This document shows, piece by piece, positions 1-9,035 of a stretch of DNA of 64,000 nucleotides. How positions within the stretch are numbered: the stretch's first letter is position 1; the number at the start of each line of letters is the position of its first letter. A program made the translations under genes and the position numbers. The DNA lies in the NCBI RefSeq assembly GCF_032337135.1, contig NZ_JAVXZZ010000004.1, forward strand, positions 186,001 through 250,000. The letters are read 5' to 3'. Origin of the DNA: Allorhodoferax sp032337135. Its GTDB lineage: Bacteria > Pseudomonadota > Gammaproteobacteria > Burkholderiales > Burkholderiaceae_C. Below the pieces are notes generated by a model. It searched no databases. It was not told where the DNA came from and saw only the letters and a list, made by a program, of their open reading frames with translations.

Positions 1-785
1 GCAAACCGCACGCTGCGTTCACCGTGCTCCAGCAGGGGCCACAGCTTGGGTGCAGCCTTGCCGCTGGCAATCTCCGTCAGGGCCTGCTGGGCGTTCTCGC
101 GCCCCTTCTCGAACGGTGCTTCCAGTGCATCGACCAGCACATCGATGGCAGCTTCGCTGCGGATGCGGCCCAGCGCCAGGTAGCTGGCCCAGCGCGTGGG
201 GGACGGCTCGCTGTGGCGTGCCAAGGTCAGCAGGTACTCCTGACCCGCACGTACCTGCAGCTTGCCCAAGGCCATTGCGTAGGTCTTGGCCTTGGCTGGA
301 TCGCGGTTGGCCTGGGCCCGCTGCAGCACCTGGGGGCCGAGCGCGTGTGCCTGGAGCTGCACCAGGGCCTCGACCGCCTGCAGGCGCAACACATCGTCGT
401 CGGCATCGAGCAGCGGCAGCACCGCCACGGCACCGCGCGGATCGCCCATGCGCACCAGGGCATCGAGCACGATGTCCGGCCCCACGCCGCTGGCACCCTG
501 CAGCAGGGAAGCAATGGCAGGCGTGGAAGTCGTGTCCTGCAGGCTCCCCAGGGCCAGAGCGGCCGCAGCCCGCACGTTGGGCTGGGCATCGCGCGCCAGC
601 AGCTCGCGCAAGAGCGCAATGCTGCTGCGGTCCTGCGCCTGGGCTGCGGCCAAGGCTGCCTGGGCCCGTTCCATGGGCTGGGGCGAGCGCATCTGGGTCT
701 GCCATGCCGATGGCTGTGCCCAGGCCACGCCACCGTACAGCGCGAGCACCATGCAGGCTGCCAGGGTCAATGCGCGGCGTTTCAC
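1..785 (-). CDS. Secreted HEAT-repeat protein, 3'-truncated by window edge
   Basis: Reading the minus strand from a GTG at 785 gives a signal peptide (MKRRALTLAACMVLALYGG, ending near AWA) followed by repeated two-helix units such as 'VRAAAALALGSLQD' and 'VLRLQAVEALVQLQ', typical of HEAT/PBS-type repeats that act as protein-binding scaffolds. No ATG lies at the true start. I chose the GTG because it overlaps the TGA of the upstream gene in a 4-base GTGA arrangement, which suggests translational coupling. The gene runs off the window at position 1, so its C-terminus is unknown. It is the third gene of a minus-strand unit with an SGNH hydrolase and a membrane-anchored protein. A periplasmic scaffold is inferred from the signal peptide and repeats; no enzymatic motif is seen. 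Confidence 0.75.
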   Translation of the reverse strand, partial: MKRRALTLAACMVLALYGGVAWAQPSAWQTQMRSPQPMERAQAALAAAQAQDRSSIALLRELLARDAQPNVRAAAALALGSLQDTTSTPAIASLLQGASGVGPDIVLDALVRMGDPRGAVAVLPLLDADDDVLRLQAVEALVQLQAHALGPQVLQRAQANRDPAKAKTYAMALGKLQVRAGQEYLLTLARHSEPSPTRWASYLALGRIRSEAAIDVLVDALEAPFEKGRENAQQALTEIASGKAAPKLWPLLEHGERSVRF

Positions 786-1498
786 GAAGACGGCAGCATC
801 GCGCGCCCCTGACGCAGCGATTCCAGTTCGCGGGTCCATTGTTGGATGTCCTTGTTGGCCGCAGCGCGCTTTTGCGCACTCGGCTGGCCATTGGCGAGGT
901 AGAAGTGGACCAACTGCAAGCGCGACTCGAGTTCGCGGATCTTGTAGTCGAAATAGTCGCGCTGCATGGCGGCATCGGCCGGTGCCGCGGGTGCGCTCGG
1001 GGGCGGCTGGCCTGGCTCGGCATAGCGCAGTGCGTAGCTCTGGGCCGCCTGGCGCGCCTCCACGGCCGTGGTGTTGTCCAGCCGCTGGCGCGCCGCGCGC
1101 GCCTGTTCGGACGTCAGGGCCGGCTGCATGGAGGCTGGCAGGTAGAGATTGTCCGGGTGCTGCTGCGCAAAGCGGCTCCATTGGGCCTGGATCGCGGCCT
1201 GCTCCTCACGCGTCGGTGCGGGCTGGCGCAGGTGCGGCCACAGGCGCAGGGTCTCCTCGTCCAGCGTACCGCCGGGCGCAGGTGCTTGCGCCGCGGTGCT
1301 TGGCTGCACGCCGGGCGCCGATGCCGCGCGCAGGGGCCCGAAGACCGTACCTTCGCTGCCGACGTTCGGAACCACCGCAGCCGCTTCAACGCTGGCATCC
1401 GGCGTCGGCCAGAGCCACCAGCCCAGCACGGCAGCCACCACCACCGCGGCTGCGGCGGTGAGCTGGCGACGGCGGCGTTGCACGGTAGCCATGGTCAC
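782..1498 (-). CDS. Membrane-anchored protein partnered with SGNH hydrolase (function unknown)
   Basis: 238 residues. An Arg-rich N-terminus leads into one membrane segment (about residues 13-30, rich in A/V, ending WWLWP). An Ala/Pro-rich spacer follows, then a mostly helical periplasmic part. Near the C-terminus is RDYFDY (about residue 180), which matches the RxxFDY core of lipase-specific foldases (Lif), followed by charged amphipathic helices. Topology (N-terminal anchor, Pro/Ala linker, helical domain) and position directly after a secreted esterase gene (7-bp gap) are Lif-like. The protein is shorter than usual Lif proteins and the motif lies late, so homology is not shown. The stop overlaps the GTG start of the HEAT-repeat gene. 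Confidence 0.6.
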   Translation of the reverse strand: MTMATVQRRRRQLTAAAAVVVAAVLGWWLWPTPDASVEAAAVVPNVGSEGTVFGPLRAASAPGVQPSTAAQAPAPGGTLDEETLRLWPHLRQPAPTREEQAAIQAQWSRFAQQHPDNLYLPASMQPALTSEQARAARQRLDNTTAVEARQAAQSYALRYAEPGQPPPSAPAAPADAAMQRDYFDYKIRELESRLQLVHFYLANGQPSAQKRAAANKDIQQWTRELESLRQGRAMLPSS

Positions 1499-1505
1499 GC
1501 CTGGG

Positions 1506-2774
1506 TCAGGCGAAGATGCTGATCACCCACGAGATCACCTGGCCGAGCAGGCTGTTCGTGAGGAAGTCCTTCATGTCCACCGGGTTGCGGTTGAGGCTGT
1601 CGTTGGCCCAGGCCGAGTACTCCGACACCTTGGGGATGGCAAAGCCGTATTTGGCGTTGATGGCCTTGATGAGCTCGTTGGAGAACACCGCGTGGCCCAG
1701 CATGTTGGGGTGCACGCCGTCCAGACCGAACAGGCCGGGCTGGTTGGGCAGGGGCCAGTTGGCGCGTGCCAAAGCGGGGGCCGTGCCGTTGGGGCCGGTG
1801 ATGGGGCGGCCGTTCTCGCGGATGTCGTCGAACACCACCTTGAGGTCGGCCACGGCAAAGCCCATGGCCGCGCCCTGGGCCTTGATGTCGGCATTCATGG
1901 TGCCCAGGAACTGGCTCACCGTGGCCACTTCATTGGCATCGAGCACCTGGTCCGGGCTGGAGACACTGCTGCGGTAGAACGCCTTCAGGCCACTGTAGTC
2001 CGCGCGGCCTTGCGGGTCGGTGTACTTTTCCAGGTAGGCAATGCTGGTCACGTTCGGAATGGTGAACAGCACGCCACCCTTGAGGCTGCCCATGGCGGCC
2101 AGGCGGCGCATGGTCTCCGAAAAGTCACGCTTGAAACGGTCCATGTCCAGGCAGCTGGTGCCGGTGTGCAAGGCGGTGCACAGCACATGGTTGGCCGCTG
2201 CGGTACCGAACAGGAAGGTGGGCTTGACCTTCTCCATCACTTCCATCTGCGTGCCGGAGCTGCGCAGCCCGTACTGGTGAAACTTGTCGGGCTCCTGGCA
2301 ATCGGCCACCTCCACCCAGCGGTAGGTGTACCAGTACCAGGTGGCCCAGTACCACTGGCGCTCCATCTTGCGCGCCGTGACGTCGGCACACTGGCCACTG
2401 GTGCGCAGCACCGAGGTGTACTCGGCACCGGTAATGCCGGCATGGGTGGGAAGCGACACGGTGGCGCCATTGCCACCGATGATGGAGCCGGCCATGCAGA
2501 AGGGGCCGCAGTTGCCCTTCATCACGTCTTCCAGGTTGAGGTAGGGGCCTTCGAGCACGTTGTAGGACAGGTTGGAGCCTGCCTGCTTGCTCACCAGCAC
2601 CGGGTAGGCCCAGTCCTGGGTCTTCTTCTCCACGGTCACGCCGTAGAAGCCTTGCGACAGCGAGTCGCCGATCGCGCCAGGGCGCGCAAACATTTCTGCC
2701 TGGGTGGCAGATTGGGCAGCCTGCGCTGCCAGCAGCGCGGCCATCGCGCCAAGGAATCTCATCCACTGCTTCAT
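1506..2774 (-). CDS. Secreted SGNH/GDSL-family hydrolase
   Basis: 422 residues with a signal peptide (MKQWMRFLGAMAALLAAQAA, cut near QSA). The GDSL block I motif GDSLSQG appears near residue 36, with the nucleophilic Ser. The C-terminal block V is DGVHPN (about residue 360) with catalytic Asp and His. These motifs support an ester or acyl hydrolase acting outside the cytoplasm. Several Cys residues (e.g. CGPFC) may form disulfides. The start has a good Shine-Dalgarno, AGGAG 5 bases upstream of the ATG. It leads a minus-strand unit with a membrane-anchored partner and a HEAT-repeat protein. Lipase versus other esterase cannot be told. Export through the T2SS encoded at 50-60 kb is possible but unproven. 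Confidence 0.85.
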   Translation of the reverse strand: MKQWMRFLGAMAALLAAQAAQSATQAEMFARPGAIGDSLSQGFYGVTVEKKTQDWAYPVLVSKQAGSNLSYNVLEGPYLNLEDVMKGNCGPFCMAGSIIGGNGATVSLPTHAGITGAEYTSVLRTSGQCADVTARKMERQWYWATWYWYTYRWVEVADCQEPDKFHQYGLRSSGTQMEVMEKVKPTFLFGTAAANHVLCTALHTGTSCLDMDRFKRDFSETMRRLAAMGSLKGGVLFTIPNVTSIAYLEKYTDPQGRADYSGLKAFYRSSVSSPDQVLDANEVATVSQFLGTMNADIKAQGAAMGFAVADLKVVFDDIRENGRPITGPNGTAPALARANWPLPNQPGLFGLDGVHPNMLGHAVFSNELIKAINAKYGFAIPKVSEYSAWANDSLNRNPVDMKDFLTNSLLGQVISWVISIFA

Positions 2775-3125
2775 TGTGTCTCCTCGTGGGACTGCGCCGC
2801 TGGGTGATGCGTGCCACCGCGCGTTGTCGCAGCCTGGGTACCTTCGGTTTCGACTGTCTCCCTGCTAGGCATCGGGTCTGGGTGGTGCACCCGTCCGGCG
2901 AACCGGCGCAATGGTAAGAAGCAAAACGAATAAAAACGAGCACCGCAAATGCCGGTGTCGTCTGCGCGACACAGCCCCCCGGAGCACTGCGGGCGACCGG
3001 ACTCTCGCGAGTTTTCTTTGCTGTACTCTGAGATTGGTACCAGTCAGTACCAAGAGCATGGCAGGTTTCCTATGCTCCAGCCGAGGCTCATCGGATTCCT
3101 GAATTGACGCCGGAGAATTTTTCGT
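2775..3125. promoter_or_regulatory. Intergenic region with 7-bp inverted repeat (3034-3053)
   Basis: The 351 bp between the SGNH hydrolase start and the selD end contain no convincing gene. The clearest structure is TTGGTAC-cagtca-GTACCAA at 3034-3053, a perfect 7-bp inverted repeat with a 6-base spacer, the size of a dimeric repressor or activator site. It lies about 260 bp upstream of the hydrolase and in the only gap that can hold that operon's promoter. No matching regulator gene is adjacent. A site for the hydrolase operon is inference. Confidence 0.35.
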
Positions 3126-4187
3126 TTATGCGCGAATTCGCAGACCCGGCACCTGGCCTTGCGCGTCCAGCACGCGCCCTACCACTGCCGCCTGGGCGAA
3201 GCCCTTGGCGGCGAAGGTGGACAGCACCGCCTCGACGGCGTCGGGCGCGCAGCTCACCAGCAAGCCACCACTGGTCTGCGGGTCCGACAGCAGGGCCTGG
3301 TTCACGGTCCCGAAGTTGGCCGGCAACTGCACCTGGGCCCCGTAACCGGCCCAGTTGCGCCCCGAGGCCCCGGTCACCATGCCCGCGGCGGCCAAGGCCT
3401 CCACCCCGTCGATCAGCGGCACCTGACTCCAGTCAATCTCCACCATGGTGTTCGAACCGCGCGCCACTTCCAGGGCATGCCCGGCCAGCCCGAAACCGGT
3501 CACGTCGGTGATGGCATGCACGCCGTCGATGGCGGCCAACAAAGGGCCGGGGGTATTGAGTTGCGTGGTGGTGGCAATCATGCGCTGGTAGCCGTCGGCG
3601 TCGAGCTTTTCCTTCTTGAGCGCGGCCGACAGGATGCCCACGCCCAGCGGCTTGCCCAGCACCAGCACGTCCCCCACCCGCGCATCGGCATTGCGCTTGA
3701 CGCGCTTGGGGTGCACCAGTCCGAGTGCCACCAGGCCGTAGATGGGTTCCACCGAATCGATGGTGTGCCCACCGGCAATCGGAATGCCTGCAGCCTTGCA
3801 CACCGAAGCACCCCCCGCCAGGATCTTGCCAATGGTGTCGGTGGACAGCACGTTGATCGGCATGCCCACCAGGGCCAGCGCCATGATGGGGGTGCCACCC
3901 ATGGCGTACACATCGGAGATGGCATTGGTGGCGGCGATGCGCCCGAAGTCGAAGGCATCGTCGACGATGGGCATGAAGAAGTCGGTGGTGGCGATCAGCG
4001 CCTGCTCGTCGTTGAGCCGGTACACCGCCGCATCGTCCGCCGTTTCGATGCCCACCAACAACTCGGGCGGCATGGGCATGCCGGTGGTGGTCTTGAGGAT
4101 GTCGGAGAGCACGCCCGGGGCGATCTTGCAACCGCAGCCGCCTCCGTGCGACAGACTGGTCAGGCGGGGTTCGGCGGCGTGGTTCAT
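3126..4187 (-). CDS. selD: Selenophosphate synthase (selenide, water dikinase)
   Basis: 353 residues, full length for SelD. It makes monoselenophosphate from selenide and ATP for selenocysteine and selenouridine synthesis. The N-terminal HGGGCGCK motif carries the catalytic Cys18 (a Cys form, not selenocysteine) and Lys21. The AIRS-type ATP-binding core has TTDFFMPIVDD and NAISDVYAMGG, and the AIRS C-terminal domain has DVTGFGLAGH and SDPQTSGGLL. No selA, selB, selU or selenoprotein gene is visible nearby. It is divergent from the YhgE-like gene, with only 75 bp (or 21 bp if that gene uses its earlier ATG) between them. Confidence 0.95.
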   Translation of the reverse strand: MNHAAEPRLTSLSHGGGCGCKIAPGVLSDILKTTTGMPMPPELLVGIETADDAAVYRLNDEQALIATTDFFMPIVDDAFDFGRIAATNAISDVYAMGGTPIMALALVGMPINVLSTDTIGKILAGGASVCKAAGIPIAGGHTIDSVEPIYGLVALGLVHPKRVKRNADARVGDVLVLGKPLGVGILSAALKKEKLDADGYQRMIATTTQLNTPGPLLAAIDGVHAITDVTGFGLAGHALEVARGSNTMVEIDWSQVPLIDGVEALAAAGMVTGASGRNWAGYGAQVQLPANFGTVNQALLSDPQTSGGLLVSCAPDAVEAVLSTFAAKGFAQAAVVGRVLDAQGQVPGLRIRA

Positions 4188-4262
4188 GGTGGGTGCAAAT
4201 CAGTGACAATGGCACAAGTATCCCAAATCCAATTGCCGTGGCACCGCACCGCGGCCCGAACC

Positions 4263-6197
4263 ATGAAGCTGTTCCTGCAAATGGTGTTCCTGGTGCGCAT
4301 GGAGGCGCACTACTTCGCCCAGCACCGCCGTTTGCGTCTGGCGGCGCTGGTCATCGCGCTCGTTCCTTCCATCTATGCACTGATCTACCTGTCCTCCGTG
4401 TGGGACCCGGAGGGGCACACCCGGGCCCTGCCGGTCGGCATCGTCAACCAGGACACCGGTGTCGAGTACCGCGAGCACCGATTCAACATTGGGCAGGAAC
4501 TCACGGACCGACTGCTGGCTTCAACCCAGTTCGGCTACCGCGCGGTCACCGACGAAGCACAGGCCCGCGACGAGGTGCGCGTGGGTCGCATGGCCTTCGC
4601 CCTGGTGATTCCGCCCGGCTTCAGCGCCCAGGCCGTGCCCGGTGCCGCACCGGGCGGCGGCAAGCTGCTCATCGTGGCCTCGCAGGGCAACAACTTCCAG
4701 ACCGCCTCGATTGCACGCCACTTCGCCGAAACCCTGGGCCGCGAGATCAACCAGACCCTCAATGAGCGCCGCTGGGCCCTGGTGCTGCGTGACGCTGCGG
4801 GCTCGCAAAGTGGCGTCGAGCGTCTCAAGCTGGCGGCAGCCCAGCTGCGCGACGGTGCCAGTGAACTGCGCCAGGGCAGCTCCCAGCTCAGCACCGGTGG
4901 CAAGGCCCTGAACAATGGCGCCCACCAGCTGGAAGATGGCATCGAGCAACTGACCAATGGTGTCAAGCAATTGGGCTCCGGTCTGCGCACGATGGACGCC
5001 CGACGGCCGCACAACCGCGAACTCACGGCCCTGAGCAATGGTGCAGAGGCCCTGGCCGCTGGCCACGCCGAACTCGGAGAGGGGCTGGCACAACTGCACA
5101 CCGGCGCCAAGACCTTGTCATCCGGGGTCAGCGGTTACCGCACCCAGACCCAGGCCAGCTTCTTTGTGCCCGACAGCGTCAGCGAGGGGCTGGGCACCTT
5201 GCATGCCGGGCTATCGCAATTGGAAACCGGACTGGCCAGCGCACAGGAGGGGCAGACCCAGCTCCACGAAGGGGCCAAGAAGCTCAACACCGGCGTTGGC
5301 GCGCTCACCACCGGCGTGCGGGCCATGAACCAGGGCATCCGAAGCATGGTCGAAAAACTGCCCGAGGATGCACAGCTGGATCGCCTCAGCGACGGCGGGA
5401 AGCAGCTTGCCGACAACACGGCAAAGATGGCGGATGGCCTGCAGAAGCTCGACGCCGGCATGCAGCGGATGGAAGGCGGCATTGCCCTGCTGCAAAGCTC
5501 GCTGCCGCAGGAATTCAATGCACCCGAAGGCAGTGCCGGCGGACTGGCGCGCTCGGTCGAGCCGGTGATGGACATCCTGGCACCGGTGCACAACAGCGGC
5601 GAGAGCTTCGCCGCCAACGTCATTCCCGCGGCGCTGTGGCTGGGCGCGGGCATTGCAGCCTTCCTGATCCACGTTCGCGTGCTGCCGCGCCATGCCCGGC
5701 TATTCCCGGCACCCGTGCGCTTTGCCGGCAAGGCCGTGATGCCCGCCTTTCTGGTGCTGGCCCAGACCCTGGTGCTGTGGCTGGTGCTGCGCCATGTGCT
5801 CAACGTGCACGTGGTGCACGCCGCACCCTTTGCGCTGACGCTCGCGCTGACCGCGCTGACCTTCCTGATGATGATCATGGCCCTGACCCTCATGTTCGGC
5901 GACGCCGGCAAGGGCTTTGCCATGATCCTGCTGGCCGTGCAGCTCTCCAGCAGCGGCGGTGTAGTGCCGGTGGAACTCAGCGGCGGCTGGTTCATGCAGA
6001 TCAGCCCCTGGCTGCCCCTGACCTGGGTGGTGCATGCGCTCAAGGCGACCATGTTCGATGCCTATGCCGGTGCCTGGCAGGCCCCGCTGCTGCAACTGGG
6101 CGTTGCCTTGCTGCTGACCTGGCTGCTGGGCAGCTACCTGGCGCAGTGGCGCTACATCAAGCAGTCCGGGCACGTGCGCCCGACGCTGGATCTGTAA
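4263..6197 (+). CDS. YhgE/Pip-like ABC-2-type membrane protein
   Basis: About 644 residues. One N-terminal membrane segment (ALVIALVPSIYALIYL) is followed by a large extracytoplasmic region with regular 7-residue Gly-containing repeats (e.g. GASELRQGSSQLSTGGKAL), the hallmark of YhgE/Pip proteins. Five or so C-terminal membrane segments follow, as in ABC-2 permeases. Known members are phage-infection or export-type proteins with no agreed substrate. No ATPase gene is adjacent. An in-frame ATG at 4209 would add 18 residues; I prefer 4263 because the protein then begins just before the basic/hydrophobic anchor and leaves room for divergent promoters with selD. The SulP gene starts 3 bp after its stop, so the two are probably co-transcribed. 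Confidence 0.8.
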   Translation: MKLFLQMVFLVRMEAHYFAQHRRLRLAALVIALVPSIYALIYLSSVWDPEGHTRALPVGIVNQDTGVEYREHRFNIGQELTDRLLASTQFGYRAVTDEAQARDEVRVGRMAFALVIPPGFSAQAVPGAAPGGGKLLIVASQGNNFQTASIARHFAETLGREINQTLNERRWALVLRDAAGSQSGVERLKLAAAQLRDGASELRQGSSQLSTGGKALNNGAHQLEDGIEQLTNGVKQLGSGLRTMDARRPHNRELTALSNGAEALAAGHAELGEGLAQLHTGAKTLSSGVSGYRTQTQASFFVPDSVSEGLGTLHAGLSQLETGLASAQEGQTQLHEGAKKLNTGVGALTTGVRAMNQGIRSMVEKLPEDAQLDRLSDGGKQLADNTAKMADGLQKLDAGMQRMEGGIALLQSSLPQEFNAPEGSAGGLARSVEPVMDILAPVHNSGESFAANVIPAALWLGAGIAAFLIHVRVLPRHARLFPAPVRFAGKAVMPAFLVLAQTLVLWLVLRHVLNVHVVHAAPFALTLALTALTFLMMIMALTLMFGDAGKGFAMILLAVQLSSSGGVVPVELSGGWFMQISPWLPLTWVVHALKATMFDAYAGAWQAPLLQLGVALLLTWLLGSYLAQWRYIKQSGHVRPTLDL

Positions 6198-6200
6198 CCC

Positions 6201-7916
6201 ATGGCGTGGATGCTGCGCTGGCTACCCGGACTGCAGACCCTGCTGCACTACCAGCGCAACTGGTGGGCCCGCGACGCCATGGCGGGCCTGGCCTTGAGCG
6301 CCGTGTTGGTACCGGTGGGCATGGGCTATGCGCAGGCGTCGGGGTTGCCGGCCATCTACGGCCTGTATGCCAGCATCGTCCCGCTCTTGGTGTACGCACT
6401 GGTGGGCCCCAGTCGCATCCTGGTGCTGGGACCCGACTCGACGCTGGCCGCCGTCATTGCGGCGGTCATTGCGCCCATGGCACTGGGAGATGCCGCGCGC
6501 GCGGCGGAACTGGCGGCCCTGCTGGCGGTGCTCGCGGGCGGCTTCTCGCTGCTCATCGGTTTGGCACGGCTGGGCCTGCTGGCCGACCTGCTGTCCAAGC
6601 CGATCCGCATCGGCTTCCTCAATGCCATTGCGCTGACGGTACTGGTGGGACAAACGCCCAAGCTGCTGGGGCTGCAACTGCATACCGAGGGCCTGGCGCG
6701 GCAAACGCTGGAGATCGTGACCCAGGTGCTGGCTGGGCAGGGCAACATGGTCGCGCTGGCCCTGGGCGGAGGCAGTCTCGCCGCCATCCTGGTGCTACGC
6801 CGCAGCCACCCGCGCTGGCCGGTCATGCTGGTCTGCGTGGTGCTCGCCACCGCACTGTCCGCGGCACTGAACCTGCACCAGACCGTCGGCCTGCGCGTAC
6901 TCGGCCCGCTGCCCCAGGGCCTGCCTTCCCCCGGGCTGCCCGGGGTGGGCTGGCAAGACGCCGTGCACCTGCTGCCCGCCGCGCTGTTGATCGCCCTGCT
7001 GACCTTTGCCGATACCAGCGTGCTATCACGCGCCCTCGCCGTGCGGGGTGGCTACCAGGTCAATCCCAACCAGGAAGTGATTGCGCTGGGGCTGTCCAAC
7101 CTGGCCACCGGCTTGTTCCAGGGCTTTCCGGTCAGCGCCAGTTCCTCGCGCACGCCGGTGGCAGAAGCGGCCGGTGCCCGCACCCAGCTGTGCGGTGTAT
7201 TCGGTGCCTTGACCATTGCTGCGCTGCTGCTGTGGGCACCGAGCCTGCTGCGCGACCTGCCGATTGCCGTGCTCGGCGCCGTGGTCATGGCGGCCTGCCT
7301 GTCGCTGGCGGACTTTCGTGGCATGGCCGCGCTGTACCGGCTGCGCAAGGCCGAGTTCGGCTACGCGTTGGCCAGCTTCCTTGGTGTGGCCTTTGTCGGC
7401 GCCATTGAAGGCATCGCCATCAGCGTGGGACTGGCCCTGCTGGCCCTGGTGTGGAACGCCTGGCACCCGCACTACACCACCCTGGTGCGCGTGGACGGCA
7501 CCAAGGGCTACCACGACATCCACCGCCACCCCGAGGGTCGCCACGTGCCGGGCCTGGTCCTGTTCCGCTGGGACGAACAGCTGTTCTTCGCCAATGCGGA
7601 AGTGTTCCACCAGCAGGCCTTGCTGGCTGCCCAGAATGCACCGACCCCAACCCGCAGGCTGGTGGTGGTGGCCGACGCCATCACCGACGTGGACGTGACC
7701 GCCGCCGACGCCCTGCTGCACCTGCACGAGGAGCTGGTGCGCTACGGCATCGAGCTCTGGTTTGCCGGCCTCAAGGGCCCGGTGAAGGACCGCCTGCGCC
7801 ACTACGGCACGCTCGAAACGCTGGGCGAACACATCTTCAGCGCCACCGCCGGCTATGCCGTGAACCAGTACCGCCAGACCTACAAGGTGGACTGGAAAGA
7901 CTGGGACGAAAGCTGA
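6201..7916 (+). CDS. SulP-family anion permease with STAS domain
   Basis: 571 residues. The N-terminal half has about 12 to 14 membrane segments and the SulP signature near residues 30-55 (PVGMGYAQASGLPAIYGLY). The C-terminal cytoplasmic STAS domain starts around residue 450 (FRWDEQLFFANAEVF, then DAITDVDVTAADAL). SulP proteins move sulfate, bicarbonate or dicarboxylates; the substrate cannot be read from sequence, and no carbonic anhydrase is fused or adjacent. It starts 3 bp after the YhgE-like gene and ends 3 bp before the end of a convergent gene, so there is no room for a separate terminator. Confidence 0.9.
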   Translation: MAWMLRWLPGLQTLLHYQRNWWARDAMAGLALSAVLVPVGMGYAQASGLPAIYGLYASIVPLLVYALVGPSRILVLGPDSTLAAVIAAVIAPMALGDAARAAELAALLAVLAGGFSLLIGLARLGLLADLLSKPIRIGFLNAIALTVLVGQTPKLLGLQLHTEGLARQTLEIVTQVLAGQGNMVALALGGGSLAAILVLRRSHPRWPVMLVCVVLATALSAALNLHQTVGLRVLGPLPQGLPSPGLPGVGWQDAVHLLPAALLIALLTFADTSVLSRALAVRGGYQVNPNQEVIALGLSNLATGLFQGFPVSASSSRTPVAEAAGARTQLCGVFGALTIAALLLWAPSLLRDLPIAVLGAVVMAACLSLADFRGMAALYRLRKAEFGYALASFLGVAFVGAIEGIAISVGLALLALVWNAWHPHYTTLVRVDGTKGYHDIHRHPEGRHVPGLVLFRWDEQLFFANAEVFHQQALLAAQNAPTPTRRLVVVADAITDVDVTAADALLHLHEELVRYGIELWFAGLKGPVKDRLRHYGTLETLGEHIFSATAGYAVNQYRQTYKVDWKDWDES

Positions 7917-7919
7917 TCC

Positions 7920-8240
7920 TCAGTCGGAAATGCCAGCGGGCGGCATGTCCCAGTGCAGCAGCTCGGCCAGGCGGCAGACCACCCAGTGCGCCTCGTTGGG
8001 CTGCAGCATGCCGCTGGGCGCCGCCAGGGTGGCGGCCATGGACTGCAGCAGCTCGGTGGTGTCGCAGCCGGTCTTGAACTGCTGCTCGGCGGCCGTGCCA
8101 CTGAGCATGGTGGCCATGTCCTCGCACAGCTCGTAGCGCTGCGCGATGTGGGCGTGCGTTTCCGTGGGGCGGGTCTTGCCCGGCGGCACGTACAGGGCCG
8201 TGAAGCTGGGCGGAATGATGATCTGGCTGCTGTCGTCCAT
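7920..8240 (-). CDS. Conserved small protein, function unknown
   Basis: 106 residues, acidic, no signal peptide or membrane segment. Features include IIIPPSFTALYVPPGKTRPT at the N-terminus and a conserved-looking RYELCEDMA segment. Proteins of this kind are sometimes labelled 'ATPase with chaperone activity' in Comamonadaceae genomes, but I see no Walker motif and do not adopt that name. The start ATG is 2 bp after the stop of the SRAP gene, so it is almost certainly translated from the same message. A link to SRAP function (DNA-protein crosslinks at abasic sites) would be guilt by association only. Confidence 0.7.
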   Translation of the reverse strand: MDDSSQIIIPPSFTALYVPPGKTRPTETHAHIAQRYELCEDMATMLSGTAAEQQFKTGCDTTELLQSMAATLAAPSGMLQPNEAHWVVCRLAELLHWDMPPAGISD

Positions 8241-8242
8241 GC

Positions 8243-8905
8243 TCAGTCGAAAAGGGAAAGCGTGCGCGGCGGCGGCGGCGGTGTGACCACCGTGGCCACC
8301 AGGTCCTGCGCGGGAAAGGGAAGGAGGAAGGGCGCGCTGTTGGCGGCATCGGCCGCAAGCCAGTCGTCCCAGCGTTCGGGCGGCAGGATCACCACACTGC
8401 GTTTCTCGTCTTCAGGCCGGTGGAACTGGCGCATGAAGGCGTGATCGTCGGCGTTGATGGTGAGCATGGTGAAGCTGTGCACCAGCGCGCCTTCGGGGTC
8501 ACGCCACTGCGCCCACAGCCCGGCAATGCCCATGGGTTCGCCGCTGGCCAGCCCAATGGCGGCAGGCACCGCGCGGCCGCTGCGCCAGTCGGGCTCGAAA
8601 ATGCATTCGGCCGGAATGATGCAGTGCTGGGCCCGCGCCCAAGCGTCGCGGTAGGCGGGCTTCTCAGTCACGGTTTCGCTGCGCGCGTTGTAGGTCTTGC
8701 GCCCCATCGTTGCATCCTTCGCCCAGTGCGGCACCAGGCCGAAGCGGCCGGCGTGGCTGGTACGCTCACCCCCCGCGCCTGCGCGGATGAAGGTAGCGGC
8801 ATAGCCTGGCCACACGTCGTCCACCACCGGCGCGCTGGGGGGCGCAACGCCGAAGTACTTTTCCAGCCGCGCGGCTTCCTTGATGCTTTGGTAGTGGCTG
8901 CACAT
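8243..8905 (-). CDS. yedK: SRAP-domain abasic-site processing protein (YedK/HMCES family)
   Basis: 220 residues. The start is fixed by biochemistry of the family: after Met removal the essential Cys2 (MCSHY) forms a thiazolidine link with abasic sites in single-stranded DNA. An in-frame extension to 9136 exists but would bury this Cys, so I reject it. Other expected residues are seen: Asn in NARSETV, Glu in IFEPDW, and a late His region (TINADDHAFM). The family protects abasic sites from strand breaks. It is followed by a small unknown gene 2 bp downstream. No LexA-like box was recognised upstream. Confidence 0.9.
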   Translation of the reverse strand: MCSHYQSIKEAARLEKYFGVAPPSAPVVDDVWPGYAATFIRAGAGGERTSHAGRFGLVPHWAKDATMGRKTYNARSETVTEKPAYRDAWARAQHCIIPAECIFEPDWRSGRAVPAAIGLASGEPMGIAGLWAQWRDPEGALVHSFTMLTINADDHAFMRQFHRPEDEKRSVVILPPERWDDWLAADAANSAPFLLPFPAQDLVATVVTPPPPPRTLSLFD

Positions 8906-8959
8906 GGTGGAAGTCGATGATAGGGGATGCTCCCATTGCCCGCCCGAACGCCGGGGCAC

Positions 8960-9003
8960 CGTAGTTCTACGGACGCCACCGTACCGGCGGCGTACTACAG
9001 TGC
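8960..9003 (+). promoter_or_regulatory. Operator-promoter for the CMD/kinase unit (copy 1 of a shared design)
   Basis: A perfect palindrome CGTAG-tt-CTACG (8960-8971) is followed by GACG and, 28 bp after the TACGGACG start, by TACAGTGC (8996-9003), whose TACAGT is a good -10 box. There is no clear -35 box, so the palindrome, centred near -42, should be an activator site. The same arrangement with identical spacing recurs at 12675-12718 before the ABC importer. The LuxR-type regulator encoded between them is the obvious candidate binder. The predicted start near 9008 leaves a short leader before the ATG at 9036. Confidence 0.7.
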
Positions 9004-9035
9004 TGCTTGTTCCAAACCGCCCTTCCCCTCGCACC

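Noticed and set aside
3159..4262. Open frame of about 350 codons fused upstream of the YhgE-like protein
   Set aside because: It runs antisense through selD, has a His/Gly-rich composition typical of an antisense frame, and selD is a complete, well-conserved gene.
7920..8240. 'ATPase with chaperone activity' label for the 106-residue protein
   Set aside because: No Walker A or other ATPase motif is present.
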